From the NCBI GenBank assembly GCA_003240695.1, contig QFNC01000002.1, positions 124,001-188,000 on the forward strand: 64,000 bases of DNA. The letters are read 5' to 3'. Shown here piece after piece: positions 27,172 through 36,678 of the stretch; the stretch's first letter is position 1; every line of letters starts with the position of its first letter. The translations under genes were made by a program, and so were the position numbers. The DNA comes from Pseudoxanthomonas suwonensis. GTDB taxonomy: Bacteria > Pseudomonadota > Gammaproteobacteria > Xanthomonadales > Xanthomonadaceae. A model generated the notes under the pieces. That model saw only the letters and a program-made list of their open reading frames with translations. It had not been told where the DNA came from and did not search any database.

Positions 27172-27199
27172 AAAAGGGCACCCGATCGGGTGCCCTTTT
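27172..27199. terminator. Bidirectional terminator between the BI-1-like gene and isocitrate dehydrogenase
   Basis: A perfect palindrome: AAAAGGGCACCC, loop GATC, GGGTGCCCTTTT. It has T-runs on both strands and separates two convergent genes. Confidence 0.9.
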
Positions 27200-27237
27200 C
27201 GTTGGTGGATGGACGATCCCGATCGATCGTCGAGACC

Positions 27238-28245
27238 TCACAACCGCGAGGCGATGGCCTTGGCGAAGCTTTGCGTGGTGCCGCTGCCGCCCAGGTCGGG
27301 GGTCAGGCTGTCCTTGGCTTCCAGCGTGGCGACGATGGCCTCGCGCAGGCGCGCGGCCTGTTCCGGCATCTGCAGGTGGTCGAGCATCTGCGCCGCGGCC
27401 AGCAGCAGCGCGCAGGGATTGGCGATACCCTTGCCGGCGATGTCCGGCGCGGAACCGTGCACGGCTTCGAAAATCGCCGCATCGTTGCCGATGTTGGCTC
27501 CCGGCGCCAGTCCCAGCCCGCCCACCAGCCCAGCGCACAGATCGGAGATGATGTCTCCGAACAGGTTGGTGGTGAGGATCACGTCGAACTGCTCGGGCTT
27601 CATCACCAGCTGCATGCAGGTGTTGTCCACGATCATCTCGTTGCATTCGATGTCCGCATATTCCGCGGCCACGGCCCGCGCGGTCTTCAGGAACAGGCCC
27701 GAGGTGGACTTGAGGATGTTGGCCTTGTGCACGATGGTCACCTTGCGACGACCCGTGCGGCGAGCCAGATCGAAGGCGTAGCGTGCCACCCGCTCGGCGC
27801 CGTCCTGGGTGATGCGCGAGGTGGCGGTGGCCACTGCGCCGTCGTCCGACAGCGTTTGCCCATCGCCGATGTACAGCCCTTCGGTGTTCTCGCGCACGGT
27901 GATCAGGTCGATACCGCTGGGAAACCGCGAACGGGTGTTGGGAAAACTCCTGGCCGGACGCACGTTGGCGTACAGCTGGAAGGTCTTGCGCAGGGTCACG
28001 TTGATCGAGGTGAAGCCCTCGCCCACCGGCGTGGTCAGCGGGCTTTTCAGCGCCACGCGGTTGCGGCGGATCGAGTCCAGCGTGGCCGCAGGCAGCAGAT
28101 CGCCGTGTTTCTCCAGCGCTACCATGCCGGCATCGGCATCTTCCCAGACCAGACCCAGCTGCATGTGGTCCAGCACGTGCAGGACGGCGTCCATGATTTC
28201 CGGGCCGATGCCGTCGCCACGGATCACGGTGATGGTGTGGGTCAT
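27238..28245 (-). CDS. NAD-type isocitrate dehydrogenase (isopropylmalate dehydrogenase family)
   Basis: A 335-residue member of the beta-decarboxylating dehydrogenase family. Visible: the substrate-site segments TSINVTLRKTFQLYANVRP and ITVRENTEGLYIG, the NIFGDIISD-like block TNLFGDIISDLCAGLVGGLGL and the coenzyme segment HGSAPDIAGKGIANP, whose Asp-Ile after Ala-Pro is typical of NAD rather than NADP use. The short length and the paired neighbours fit the NAD-dependent isocitrate dehydrogenase of xanthomonads. Homoisocitrate or isopropylmalate activity is less likely but not excluded. Confidence 0.85.
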   Translation of the reverse strand: MTHTITVIRGDGIGPEIMDAVLHVLDHMQLGLVWEDADAGMVALEKHGDLLPAATLDSIRRNRVALKSPLTTPVGEGFTSINVTLRKTFQLYANVRPARSFPNTRSRFPSGIDLITVRENTEGLYIGDGQTLSDDGAVATATSRITQDGAERVARYAFDLARRTGRRKVTIVHKANILKSTSGLFLKTARAVAAEYADIECNEMIVDNTCMQLVMKPEQFDVILTTNLFGDIISDLCAGLVGGLGLAPGANIGNDAAIFEAVHGSAPDIAGKGIANPCALLLAAAQMLDHLQMPEQAARLREAIVATLEAKDSLTPDLGGSGTTQSFAKAIASRL

Positions 28246-28350
28246 GAATCACGAACTCCTGATGGAAGGCACCGGGCGGCGATGCCCGGCGCGGGATGCG
28301 GAAAGGAAGCCGCCCATTATGCCGGATCGGACATGTCGGGCCGATGGCGA

Positions 28351-28743
28351 TCAGTCGTGCGAATGCGCCGGCGGCTGCTGTGCGCCCTGCTCGAGCAGAT
28401 CCAGGAAGTCCACGGCGCGGCGCAGATGCGGGATGACGATGCTGCCGCCCACCACCAACCCCACCGAGAACGCCTCGAACAGCTCGTCGCGGCTCACCCC
28501 GGCCTCGCGGCACTGGGCCACGTGGTAGCTGATGCAGTCGTCGCAGCGCAGCACGAGCGAGGCCACCAGCCCGCACAATTCCTTGGTTTTCACGTCCAGC
28601 GCACCGGCCTGGTAGGTCTGGGTGTCCAGCGCGAAGAAGCGCCGAACCACCTGGTTGGGTTCTGCCAGGATGCGTTCGTTCATGCGCTGGCGGAACGCGG
28701 TGAACTGGGCCACGCGATCCGCTTCGGTGTCGGCGTGGCTCAT
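28351..28743 (-). CDS. Carboxymuconolactone decarboxylase-like (AhpD fold) protein
   Basis: A 130-residue all-helical protein of the CMD family with the redox motif Cys67-x-x-Cys70-x-x-x-His74 (CDDCISYH), as in AhpD. It therefore probably works as a thiol reductase or peroxidase. Its ATG overlaps the glutaredoxin stop (ATGA), so the two redox proteins are probably coupled. The natural substrate is unknown. Confidence 0.88.
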   Translation of the reverse strand: MSHADTEADRVAQFTAFRQRMNERILAEPNQVVRRFFALDTQTYQAGALDVKTKELCGLVASLVLRCDDCISYHVAQCREAGVSRDELFEAFSVGLVVGGSIVIPHLRRAVDFLDLLEQGAQQPPAHSHD

Positions 28744-29012
28744 TCGCCGGCTGCCGGCTGCAGCAGCGGCTCGAACTTGCCCGCCCGGTGCAGGGCCATC
28801 ATGTCGTCGTAGCCGCCCACATGGGTGTCACCGACGAAGATCTGAGGCACGCTGGTGCGCCGGGTACGCTGCTGCATGCGCTCGCGCTGCACCGGGTCGG
28901 TATCGATGCGCACTTCCTGCCACTGCAGGCCCTTGCTTTTCAGGAAATTCTTGGCGGCCACGCAGTACGGGCAGATGGCGGTGCTGTACAGGGTGATGAC
29001 GGGCTGGGTCAC
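28740..29012 (-). CDS. grxC: Glutaredoxin, dithiol type
   Basis: A 90-residue glutaredoxin with the dithiol active site Cys14-Pro-Tyr-Cys17 and the glutathione-binding TSVPQIFVG (Thr-Val-Pro loop) and GGYDD. It reduces disulfides and glutathionylated proteins. The start is GTG at 29012, chosen because GGAG lies eight bases before it and because VTQPVITLYSTAICPYC is the correct length; no ATG is available nearby. It is translationally coupled to the AhpD-like gene. Confidence 0.92.
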   Translation of the reverse strand: MTQPVITLYSTAICPYCVAAKNFLKSKGLQWQEVRIDTDPVQRERMQQRTRRTSVPQIFVGDTHVGGYDDMMALHRAGKFEPLLQPAAGE

Positions 29013-29197
29013 GATGCGCACTCCGGGCACTTTGGCGGATGTCGGGGGTCGAATGGCGGCTGCACCCAATTCGACCTTCGCTGCATAGCATGCCGCCGGG
29101 CGAATTAACCGCCGATTCACACCTGTCCGTTCCGCTCGCGGCATGCTGGCGGGACCCGTCACCCAGCCGTGCTGCCGCGCCATCCTCCGGAGTCTCT

Positions 29198-30784
29198 GTG
29201 CAACGTTCCCTTCTGGTCACCGCCCTGCTGACGTGCGCCATCGCCGCGCCGGTCGGCCACGCACAGCAAAGCCGGCTGCCGGACATGGGCTCCTCCGCCG
29301 GTACCGTGCTCGGCCCGGCCCAGCAGGCCGAATACGGCCAGATGCTGCTGGCCCAGCTGCGCCATTACGACATGGTGCTGCAGGATCCGCTGCTGGATGC
29401 CTGGCTACAGGGCATCGGCAACCGGCTGGCGACGGCCAGCGACAAGCCACGACAGCCGTTCACGTTTTTCTGGATGCGCGACCGCCAGATCAACGCCTTC
29501 GCCACCCTTGGCGGCTACGTGGGCATGAATGCCGGTCTGGTGCTGACGGCCGACAGCGAGGACGAGATGGCCTCGGTACTGGCACACGAAATCGCCCACG
29601 TGACCCAGGACCACGTGCTGCGGTCGGTGGAACGTGCCAAGCGCGACAGCGTGCCGATCCTGCTGGCGATGCTGGGCGCGATGGCGATCGCCCAGTCGGC
29701 CGGCGGCAATTCGGCCGACGATGCCACGATGGCGGCGATCGCCAGTGCGCAGGGGTTGATGATCCAGCGCCAGATCGACTACACCCGTTCCAACGAATCC
29801 GAGGCCGACCGCATCGGCATCCAGGCCCTGGCGCGCAGCGGCTACGACCCGAACGGGGCCGCAGCGATGTTCCAGCGCATGCAGTCGGCGTTCCGCGCCA
29901 ACCGCGGCGGCGTGCGCGAGCGCACCCCCGATTACCTGCAGACCCACCCGGTCACCACCACCCGCATTGCCGAAGCCAAGCAGAACGCCGAGCAGGTGGC
30001 GCGGTCCGGCTCGGGTTTTTCCGGCGCTGCCGGGGCCATCGACAACCCGCTGCTGCCCGGATCCCTGAAAGTGACCGGCAGCGGCCTGCGCGGCGCGAGC
30101 GGCCAGTTCGGCATGGCTCGCGAACGGCTGCGGGTGCTGAGTGCTTCCACACCCGAGCAGGCGATCCGGGAATACGAACAAATCGCTCGTGCAGGCAAGC
30201 TCAGTGCCAACCAGCAGTATGGTCTGGCACTGGCGCATCTGCTGGATGGCAAGGCCAGTACGGCCCTGCGCGAGTTCCAGATGTTGCACGAGCAGTCGCC
30301 GCAGGATGCGTGGATCACGCTGGGGCTGGCGCAATCCCAGGCATTGGCCGGACAGACCGCCGCCGCCGATGCGCTGTTCGAATCCATCCTGACCCGGGTG
30401 CCGGACAACCGGGCCGCCGTGATGACCTATGCGGCCGTGCTGAACCAGCGCAACACGCCGGCATCGGGACAGAGGGCGCAGACCATCCTGCGTCCATTGC
30501 TGGCCAGCGCCGCCAGCGACCCGCTGTTCCAGAACACCTTCGCCCGCGCCAGCGAGATCGCCGGCGATCCGATCCGTGCCGGCGAGGCCTACGCTGAAGC
30601 CGCGTGGCTGAATGGCCGCGCCGAACAGGCACTCGTGCAGTTGAACACGCTGCGCAAGCGCGATGATCTGGATTACTACGCGCGTGCCCGCATCGATGCG
30701 CGCATCGCGGCGATCACGCCGGTGGTACTGGAACTGCAGCGGCAGGGCGTCCGCGATCCCGACCTGGACCCGAACCGGCGCTGA
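29198..30784 (+). CDS. bepA: Periplasmic M48 metalloprotease with TPR tail (BepA-like)
   Basis: A 528-residue outer-membrane quality-control protease. Signal peptide at the N-terminus (cut near HAQQS), M48 zinc-protease domain with HEIAH at 130-134 and the third ligand in SNESEADRIG, and a C-terminal TPR-repeat domain (about 310-520). BepA handles stalled LptD and BamA-associated substrates in E. coli. The start is GTG at 29198 with GGAG just upstream. It is divergent from glutaredoxin and precedes phoB, with its own stop 88 bases before the phoB start. Confidence 0.92.
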   Translation: MQRSLLVTALLTCAIAAPVGHAQQSRLPDMGSSAGTVLGPAQQAEYGQMLLAQLRHYDMVLQDPLLDAWLQGIGNRLATASDKPRQPFTFFWMRDRQINAFATLGGYVGMNAGLVLTADSEDEMASVLAHEIAHVTQDHVLRSVERAKRDSVPILLAMLGAMAIAQSAGGNSADDATMAAIASAQGLMIQRQIDYTRSNESEADRIGIQALARSGYDPNGAAAMFQRMQSAFRANRGGVRERTPDYLQTHPVTTTRIAEAKQNAEQVARSGSGFSGAAGAIDNPLLPGSLKVTGSGLRGASGQFGMARERLRVLSASTPEQAIREYEQIARAGKLSANQQYGLALAHLLDGKASTALREFQMLHEQSPQDAWITLGLAQSQALAGQTAAADALFESILTRVPDNRAAVMTYAAVLNQRNTPASGQRAQTILRPLLASAASDPLFQNTFARASEIAGDPIRAGEAYAEAAWLNGRAEQALVQLNTLRKRDDLDYYARARIDARIAAITPVVLELQRQGVRDPDLDPNRR

Positions 30785-30807
30785 AACGAACCACCGGCTT
30801 GTTGCAA

Positions 30808-30841
30808 ATGTCAACAAACGGTCACGAATCTGTCGTGTAAT
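30808..30841 (+). promoter_or_regulatory. Three-repeat Pho box and -10 of phoB
   Basis: Three successive 11-base units: ATGTCAACAAA (30808-30818), CGGTCACGAAT (30819-30829) and CTGTCGTGTAA (30830-30840). PhoB sites are CTGTCAT/C plus four AT-rich bases with exactly this period. TGTAAT (30836-30841) is a fitting -10. The site lies about 30 bases before the phoB ATG, consistent with PhoB activating its own operon. Confidence 0.75.
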
Positions 30842-30872
30842 CCGCGCTGTCCTGACCGCCCTGGCCGAAGCC

Positions 30873-31562
30873 ATGCAGAAGCGCATCCTGATCGTCGATG
30901 ACGAACCCGCCATCCGCGACATGGTGGCCTTCGCCCTGCGCAAGGGCGCTTTCGAACCGCTGCACGCCGGCGATGCGCGCGAGGCGCAGGCCGCGATCGC
31001 CGATCGCGTTCCGGACCTGATCCTGCTGGACTGGATGCTCCCTGGCACCAGCGGGCTGGAGCTGGCCCGCCGCTGGCGCCGCGAGGACATGACCCGCGAC
31101 ATCCCCATCATCATGCTCACCGCGCGCGGCGAGGAGAACGACCGCGTGGGCGGACTGGAAGCCGGCGTGGACGATTACGTGGTGAAGCCGTTCTCGGCCC
31201 GCGAACTGCTGGCCCGCATCCGTGCGGTGATGCGGCGCACGCGCGAGGACGACGAGGACGGCAGCGTGCAGGCCGGTGCGCTGCGCATCCACGGGGCCGC
31301 GCACCGGGTGTTCGCCAACGATGCGCCGGTGCAGATCGGCCCGACCGAATACCGGCTGCTGCACTTCTTCATGACCCACCCCGAGCGGGTGTATTCGCGC
31401 TCGCAGCTGCTCGATCATGTGTGGGGCGGCAGCGTGTACGTGGAGGAACGCACGGTGGACGTGCACATCCGTCGCCTGCGCAAGACCCTGGAACCGGTGG
31501 GCATGGACGTCATGGTGCAGACCGTGCGCGGTGCCGGCTACCGGTTTTCCACCGCACTCTGA
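30873..31562 (+). CDS. phoB: Phosphate response regulator PhoB
   Basis: A 229-residue OmpR-class response regulator. The receiver has the acidic pocket (DD at 9-10) and phospho-acceptor Asp53 in LILLDWMLPG; Lys109 is in YVVKPF. The winged-helix DNA-binding domain ends RTVDVHIRRLRKTLEP and GAGYRFS. It is followed by phoR, ppk1 and ppx. A three-unit Pho box precedes it. No pstSCAB or phoU is adjacent, so the phosphate signal must come from elsewhere in the genome. Confidence 0.97.
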   Translation: MQKRILIVDDEPAIRDMVAFALRKGAFEPLHAGDAREAQAAIADRVPDLILLDWMLPGTSGLELARRWRREDMTRDIPIIMLTARGEENDRVGGLEAGVDDYVVKPFSARELLARIRAVMRRTREDDEDGSVQAGALRIHGAAHRVFANDAPVQIGPTEYRLLHFFMTHPERVYSRSQLLDHVWGGSVYVEERTVDVHIRRLRKTLEPVGMDVMVQTVRGAGYRFSTAL

Positions 31563-31667
31563 CGCATTCCCCGCCCGTGTCCGACCCGAATCCCGATGCC
31601 GTGCATGGCCGCACGGTCATGGCCTGATGCCCGCACGGATCGCTGCGCAGTGAATACACTGATCGCC

Positions 31668-33002
31668 ATGCCTGCCGATGCGCGCTCCGCCTGGACCCGT
31701 ACCCTGACCGAGCTGGCCGTCGTGCTGCTGCTGGCGGTGGCAGCGGGGCTGGCCACCGGTCACCCGTGGCCGATCCTGACCATCGCCGCACTGGGCGTGG
31801 TGGCCTGGCACTACTGGAAACTGCGCAGCGTGCTGCTGCGCCTGACCGCACGGCAGCGCCTGGGCCCGCCGGAAGGCCAGGGCATCTGGAACGAACTGGA
31901 CCGCTTGCTGCATCGGGGCCAGAGCGAGATGCGCGAACGCAAGCGCCGCCTGATCGCCATGCTGCGTGCCTATCGTGCAGTCGCGGCAGCGCTCCCGGAT
32001 GCCGTGTTGGTGGTGGATCGCAACAGCCAGCGAGTCCTGTGGTTCAACGAAGCTGCCGCGCCGCTGCTCGGCCTGCGGTACCCGCGCGACCAGAACGCGC
32101 CGCTGGGCGAATGCCTGCAGCCGCTGCCGGTGTCGCATTGGCTGGCTGCCGGCCGCAACGCCGAACCGTTGACCGACGTGGCCTCGCCGGCCGATCCCGC
32201 GATCCGCCTGAATCTGCGGCTGCTGCCGTATTCGGAACAACTGTGGCTGCTGGTGGCCCGTGACGTGACCAAGCTGATGCAGCTGGAACAGGTGCGACGC
32301 GATTTCGTGGCGAACGTGTCGCACGAGCTGCGCACGCCGCTGACCGTGGTGCACGGCTATCTGGACATGCTCGACCCGGACGAGCATCCCGACTGGGCGC
32401 CGATGCTGACCGAAATGCAGCGCCAGTCGCAGCGCATGGCGCAACTGGTGGAAGACCTGCTGACCCTGTCGCGGCTGGAGTCGCGCGATACCCTGGCCGA
32501 CGACGACGTGCCGATGCAGGGCATGCTGGCCACGCTGCGGCGCGAAGCCGAAGCGCTCAGCCAGGGACGCCATCTGATCCGGGTGCAGGAACGCGCGGCC
32601 ATCGACCTGCGCGGCTCGGGCAAGGAACTGCACAGCGCCTTCTCCAACCTGGTCAGCAACGCGGTGCGCTACACGCCCAGCGGCGGCAACATCACCATCA
32701 CCCTGGATGTCGACGCGGCCGGGGGCGCGGTGCTGAGCGTGCACGACACCGGTTACGGCATTCCCGAAACCCACATCCCGCGGCTGACCGAGCGGTTCTA
32801 CCGCGTGTCCACCAGCCGTTCACGCGAACTGGGCGGCACGGGATTGGGATTGGCCATCGTCAAGCATGTGTTGAATCTGCATGGCGCACAGCTGCAGATC
32901 CGCAGCGAGGTGGGGAATGGCAGCATCTTTTCCTGCCATTTCCCCGCCAGCCGCGTACAGTATCGGACCTCCTCCGTTGCCCAGGCCGCGCGCCCTGCAT
33001 GA
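31668..33002 (+). CDS. phoR: Phosphate sensor histidine kinase PhoR
   Basis: A 444-residue kinase. Two closely spaced hydrophobic segments (about 14-30 and 35-50) with almost no periplasmic loop, then a cytoplasmic PAS domain (about 100-205), the HisKA box FVANVSHELRTPLTVVHGY with phospho-His219, and the HATPase with NAVRYTPSGG and GGTGLGLAIVKH. The absence of a sensing domain outside the membrane is normal for PhoR. The start is uncertain: ATG at 31668 is preferred; a GTG at 31650 is possible and no strong ribosome-binding site is visible. The stop overlaps ppk1 (ATGA). Confidence 0.93.
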   Translation: MPADARSAWTRTLTELAVVLLLAVAAGLATGHPWPILTIAALGVVAWHYWKLRSVLLRLTARQRLGPPEGQGIWNELDRLLHRGQSEMRERKRRLIAMLRAYRAVAAALPDAVLVVDRNSQRVLWFNEAAAPLLGLRYPRDQNAPLGECLQPLPVSHWLAAGRNAEPLTDVASPADPAIRLNLRLLPYSEQLWLLVARDVTKLMQLEQVRRDFVANVSHELRTPLTVVHGYLDMLDPDEHPDWAPMLTEMQRQSQRMAQLVEDLLTLSRLESRDTLADDDVPMQGMLATLRREAEALSQGRHLIRVQERAAIDLRGSGKELHSAFSNLVSNAVRYTPSGGNITITLDVDAAGGAVLSVHDTGYGIPETHIPRLTERFYRVSTSRSRELGGTGLGLAIVKHVLNLHGAQLQIRSEVGNGSIFSCHFPASRVQYRTSSVAQAARPA

Positions 33003-35104
33003 AGCCGTCCCGCAAGTCCCGCAAGACCGCTCCATCCGACGCCGCGCCCCCGTCGCACGACCCGGCGCTGTACCTGAACCGCGACCTGTCGCAGCTGGAT
33101 TTCAATTTCCGGGTGTTGGCACAGGCCCACGATACGCGCATCCCGCTGCTGGAGCGGCTGCGTTTCCTGTGCATTTCCTGCACCAATCTGGACGAATTCT
33201 TCGAGATCCGCGCCGCCACCGTGCGCCAGGCCGAGGCATTCGGCATGGCCGCGGCGGCCGACGGTCTGTCGCCCTCCACGGTGCTGCAGCGCATCCACGA
33301 ACGCGCCGCCGAGCTCGTGGATGCCCAGTACCGCTGCTTCTACGAGGACATCCAGCCGGCGCTGGCCAGTGAAGGCATCCGCCTGCTGCAGCGACCGGAA
33401 TGGAGCACGCGCCAGCTGGACTGGCTGCGCCGCTATTTCCGCGAACAGATCATGCCGGTGCTGTCGCCGCTGGGTCTGGATCCGGCGCATCCGTTTCCGA
33501 AAATTCTCAACAAGTCGCTGAACCTGGTGGTGCACGTGGAAGGCCGCGACGCCTTCGGCCGCGAGGGTCATCTGGCCATCGTGCGCGCGCCGCGTTCGCT
33601 GCCGCGCATCATCCGCCTTCCCGATGCCGATGGCGAGGGCGACGACTTCCACGACTTCGTGTTCCTGTCCTCGATCCTGTCCGAATTCGTGCACGAGATG
33701 TTCCCGGGCATGACGGTCAAGGGCGCCTATCAGTTCCGGGTGACCCGCAATTCGGAACTGATCGTGGACGAGGAGGACATGGACAATCTGGCGCTGGCCT
33801 TGCGCGACGAACTGGTGGGACGTGGTTACCTGCGCGCGATGCGGCTGGAAATCGCCGCCAATTGTCCGCAGCCGATCCTGCAGTCGCTGCTGGAGCACTT
33901 CGACCTGACCGAACGGGCGGTGTATCGCATCAACGGGCCGGTCAACCTGAACCGCGTCAGCCAGGTGTACGATCTGGTGAAACGGCCCGACCTGAAATAT
34001 CCGGCCTGGCATCCGCGCCAGCTGCGTTATCACGGCACGCTGTTCGAGCGCATCGCCGAGGGCGACGTGCTGCTGCATCATCCTTTCGATGCGTTCACCC
34101 CGGTGCTGGAACTGATCCGCGAAGCGGCCGAAGATCCCAACGTGCTGGCGATCAAGCAGACCCTGTACCGCACCGGCAAGGATTCGCCGATCGTGGAGCA
34201 CCTGGTGCAGGCCGCGCGAAACGGCAAGGACGTGACCGTAGTGGTCGAACTGCGTGCGCGCTTCGACGAGGAAGCCAACTTGGGCCTGGCCGACCGCCTG
34301 CAGGACGCCGGCGTGCAGGTGGTCTACGGCGTGGTGGGCTTCAAGACGCACGCCAAGATGCTGCTGATCGTGCGCCGCGAAGGCCGCAAGCTGCGTCGCT
34401 ACGTGCACTTGGGTACCGGCAACTACCACAGCGGCACGGCCCGCGCCTACACCGACTTCGGCCTGCTGACCGCGCATGCACAGATCGGCAACGACGTACA
34501 CCTGATCTTCCAGCAGCTGTCGGGACTGGCGCCGGAAATCCGCCTGAAGCAGCTGCTGCAGTCGCCGTTCACGCTGCTGCCCGGCATCCTGCAGCGGATC
34601 GCGCGCGAAACCGCGCTGGCGCGTGCCGGCAAGCCGGCGCGGATCATGGCCAAGATGAACGCGCTCAACGAGCAGCGCGTGGTGGATGCGCTGTATGCGG
34701 CTTCGCAGGCCGGCGTGCAGATCGACCTGATCGTGCGCGGCGCCTGCACGCTGCGGCCGGGACTGCCCGGGGTGTCGGACAACATCCGCGTACGTTCGAT
34801 CGTGGGCCGCTTCCTGGAGCACCATCGCGTGTACTGGTTCGGCAACGATGGCGCGCCGGAAATCTTCTGCTCCAGCGCGGACTGGCTGGAACGCAACCTG
34901 TTGCGGCGCGTGGAAACCTGCTTCCCCATTCTCGATCCCGTGCTGGCGCAGCGCGTACGCGAGGAAGCGCTGGACAACTACCTGGCCGACAACACCAATG
35001 CCTGGGAACTGCAGGCGGATGGACGCTATCGCCCCTGCGAGCCCGCTGCCGGCGTCGCGCCGCATTCGGCGCAGGCAGCGTTGCTGGCCAGCCTGTCCGC
35101 GTGA
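32999..35104 (+). CDS. ppk1: Polyphosphate kinase 1
   Basis: A 701-residue enzyme that makes polyphosphate from ATP. The N-terminal LYLNRDLSQLDFNFRVLAQA, the catalytic-domain segment VYGVVGFKTHAKMLLI (phospho-His region) followed by RRYVHLGTGNYHSGTARAYTDFGL, and the second phospholipase D-like half ending IFCSSADWLERNLLRRVE are all present. The ATG overlaps the phoR stop, so translation should be coupled to phosphate-control genes. Length matches the PPK1 family. Confidence 0.96.
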   Translation: MKPSRKSRKTAPSDAAPPSHDPALYLNRDLSQLDFNFRVLAQAHDTRIPLLERLRFLCISCTNLDEFFEIRAATVRQAEAFGMAAAADGLSPSTVLQRIHERAAELVDAQYRCFYEDIQPALASEGIRLLQRPEWSTRQLDWLRRYFREQIMPVLSPLGLDPAHPFPKILNKSLNLVVHVEGRDAFGREGHLAIVRAPRSLPRIIRLPDADGEGDDFHDFVFLSSILSEFVHEMFPGMTVKGAYQFRVTRNSELIVDEEDMDNLALALRDELVGRGYLRAMRLEIAANCPQPILQSLLEHFDLTERAVYRINGPVNLNRVSQVYDLVKRPDLKYPAWHPRQLRYHGTLFERIAEGDVLLHHPFDAFTPVLELIREAAEDPNVLAIKQTLYRTGKDSPIVEHLVQAARNGKDVTVVVELRARFDEEANLGLADRLQDAGVQVVYGVVGFKTHAKMLLIVRREGRKLRRYVHLGTGNYHSGTARAYTDFGLLTAHAQIGNDVHLIFQQLSGLAPEIRLKQLLQSPFTLLPGILQRIARETALARAGKPARIMAKMNALNEQRVVDALYAASQAGVQIDLIVRGACTLRPGLPGVSDNIRVRSIVGRFLEHHRVYWFGNDGAPEIFCSSADWLERNLLRRVETCFPILDPVLAQRVREEALDNYLADNTNAWELQADGRYRPCEPAAGVAPHSAQAALLASLSA

Positions 35105-35111
35105 TGTCGCC

Positions 35112-36626
35112 ATGCCGATGACCGTCTCCTCCCTCCGTGACGGCGACCTGCTGGCCGCCGTGGATCTGGGTTCCAACAGCTTCCACATGATCGTGGCGCG
35201 CTACACGCTGGGGCAGTTGCGCATCGTCGACCGGCTGCGCGAAATGGTGCGCCTGGCCGAAGGCCTGGACCGCGACGGCGGGCTGCACCCGCAGGTGCAG
35301 GCACGTGCGCTGGACTGCCTGTCGCGTTTCGGCCAGCGCCTGCGCGACATCCCGCCGCAGCAGGTGCGCGCGGTGGCCACCAACACGGTGCGCAAGCTGG
35401 CCCAGGCCGATGCCTTCCTGATGCCGGCCGAACGCGCGCTGGGCCATGCCATCGAAGTGGTGTCCGGACGCGAGGAAGCCCGTCTGGTCTATCTGGGCGT
35501 GGCCCACACGCAGCCGCCGAAGCCCGGCCAGCAGCGACTGGTGATCGACATCGGCGGCGGCTCCACCGAATGCATCATCGGTCGCGGCATGCAGTCGCTG
35601 GAACGCGAAAGCCTGCAGATGGGCAGCGTGGCCACCACCCTGCGCTTCTTCGCCGGCGGCAAGCTGAGCCGCAAGCGCTGGAAGGACGGCCTGACCGTGA
35701 TCGAGGCCGAGTTCCAGCAGTTCGTGCACCGCTACCGCGATCTGGGCTGGGACGAGGTGCTGGGCTCGTCGGGCACCATCAAGACCATCGGCGAAATCTG
35801 CGCGGCGATGAAGCTCACCAAGGGCGCGGTGCTGGCACCGGCGCTGGGTACGATCCGCGACCGGCTGCTGGATGCGGGCCACGTCGACGAGATCGACCTG
35901 CCCGGCCTGCCGAAGGAACGCCAGCCGATCATCGCCGGCGGCATCCTGGTCCTGGAAGGCGCATTCAATGCCCTGGGCCTGCAGCGCATGCACGTCAGCA
36001 AGGGCGCCCTGCGCGAAGGCGTGCTGTACGACATGCTGGGCCGCGGCGGCGCGGACGATCCGCGCACGACATCGGTGCAGGCATTGATGCAGCGCTATGG
36101 CGTGGATGCGGAGCAGGCACGGCGCGTGACCGGCACCGCCCTGCAGCTGTTCGACCAGGTGGCCGTTGCATGGCAGCTGGACGATGACGCCCGCGACCTG
36201 CTTGGCTGGGGCGCACATCTGCACGAAGTGGGTCTGGCCATCGCCCACAACCAGTACCAGACCCACGGCGCCTACGTGCTGGCGCATTCGGATATCGCGG
36301 GGTTCTCGATGCAGGAACAGCGCTATCTGGCGGCGCTGGTGCGCGTGCACCGCCGCGGCATTCCCAAATCCGCGTTCGATGCCCTGCCCGACCGCCTGCT
36401 GCCGTCGGCCCGGCGCACCGCCACGCTGCTCCGGCTGGCGGTGGTGCTGCATCGCTCCCACGAGGCGGAACTGGCGCCGCCGGTGCATGCCCAGGCACGC
36501 GATGACAGTCTGCTGCTGCAGATTCCCGCGCGCTGGCTGGATGCCCGGCCGCTGCTGAAGGCCGACCTGGCCGGTGAACTTCAGGAACTGCCGGGATTGG
36601 GCATCCGCGTCAGCCTGGCGCACTGA
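35112..36626 (+). CDS. ppx: Exopolyphosphatase Ppx/GppA
   Basis: A 504-residue enzyme of the ASKHA phosphatase fold that removes phosphate from polyphosphate (or from pppGpp). The phosphate-1 loop AVDLGSNSFHMIVAR is near residues 16-30 and the phosphate-2 loop IDIGGGSTE near 145-153. A C-terminal HD-like helical region (about 320-500) is the usual Ppx tail. It starts eight bases after ppk1, giving paired synthesis and breakdown. Alternative starts one or two codons apart exist; the first ATG was used. Confidence 0.95.
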   Translation: MPMTVSSLRDGDLLAAVDLGSNSFHMIVARYTLGQLRIVDRLREMVRLAEGLDRDGGLHPQVQARALDCLSRFGQRLRDIPPQQVRAVATNTVRKLAQADAFLMPAERALGHAIEVVSGREEARLVYLGVAHTQPPKPGQQRLVIDIGGGSTECIIGRGMQSLERESLQMGSVATTLRFFAGGKLSRKRWKDGLTVIEAEFQQFVHRYRDLGWDEVLGSSGTIKTIGEICAAMKLTKGAVLAPALGTIRDRLLDAGHVDEIDLPGLPKERQPIIAGGILVLEGAFNALGLQRMHVSKGALREGVLYDMLGRGGADDPRTTSVQALMQRYGVDAEQARRVTGTALQLFDQVAVAWQLDDDARDLLGWGAHLHEVGLAIAHNQYQTHGAYVLAHSDIAGFSMQEQRYLAALVRVHRRGIPKSAFDALPDRLLPSARRTATLLRLAVVLHRSHEAELAPPVHAQARDDSLLLQIPARWLDARPLLKADLAGELQELPGLGIRVSLAH

Positions 36627-36649
36627 TCGCAGTGCAGCATGCAAACAGG

Positions 36650-36678
36650 TTGACAGACCTGCAATCCGCCCGTTAGAT
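36650..36678 (+). promoter_or_regulatory. Near-consensus sigma-70 promoter of the small gene pair
   Basis: TTGACA (36650-36655), a 17-base spacer, and TTAGAT (36673-36678). This is the best sigma-70 match in the window. It lies about 24 bases past the ppx stop and would give a leader of about 155 bases before the first small gene. Confidence 0.75.

Noticed and set aside
29405..31120. A 571-codon open frame on minus across bepA and phoB
   Set aside because: Shadow of two real genes on plus; it crosses the phoB promoter and has no ribosome-binding site.
32798..35188. A 796-codon open frame on minus across ppk1
   Set aside because: Antisense shadow of ppk1, with the typical His/Gln/Arg composition and no motif.
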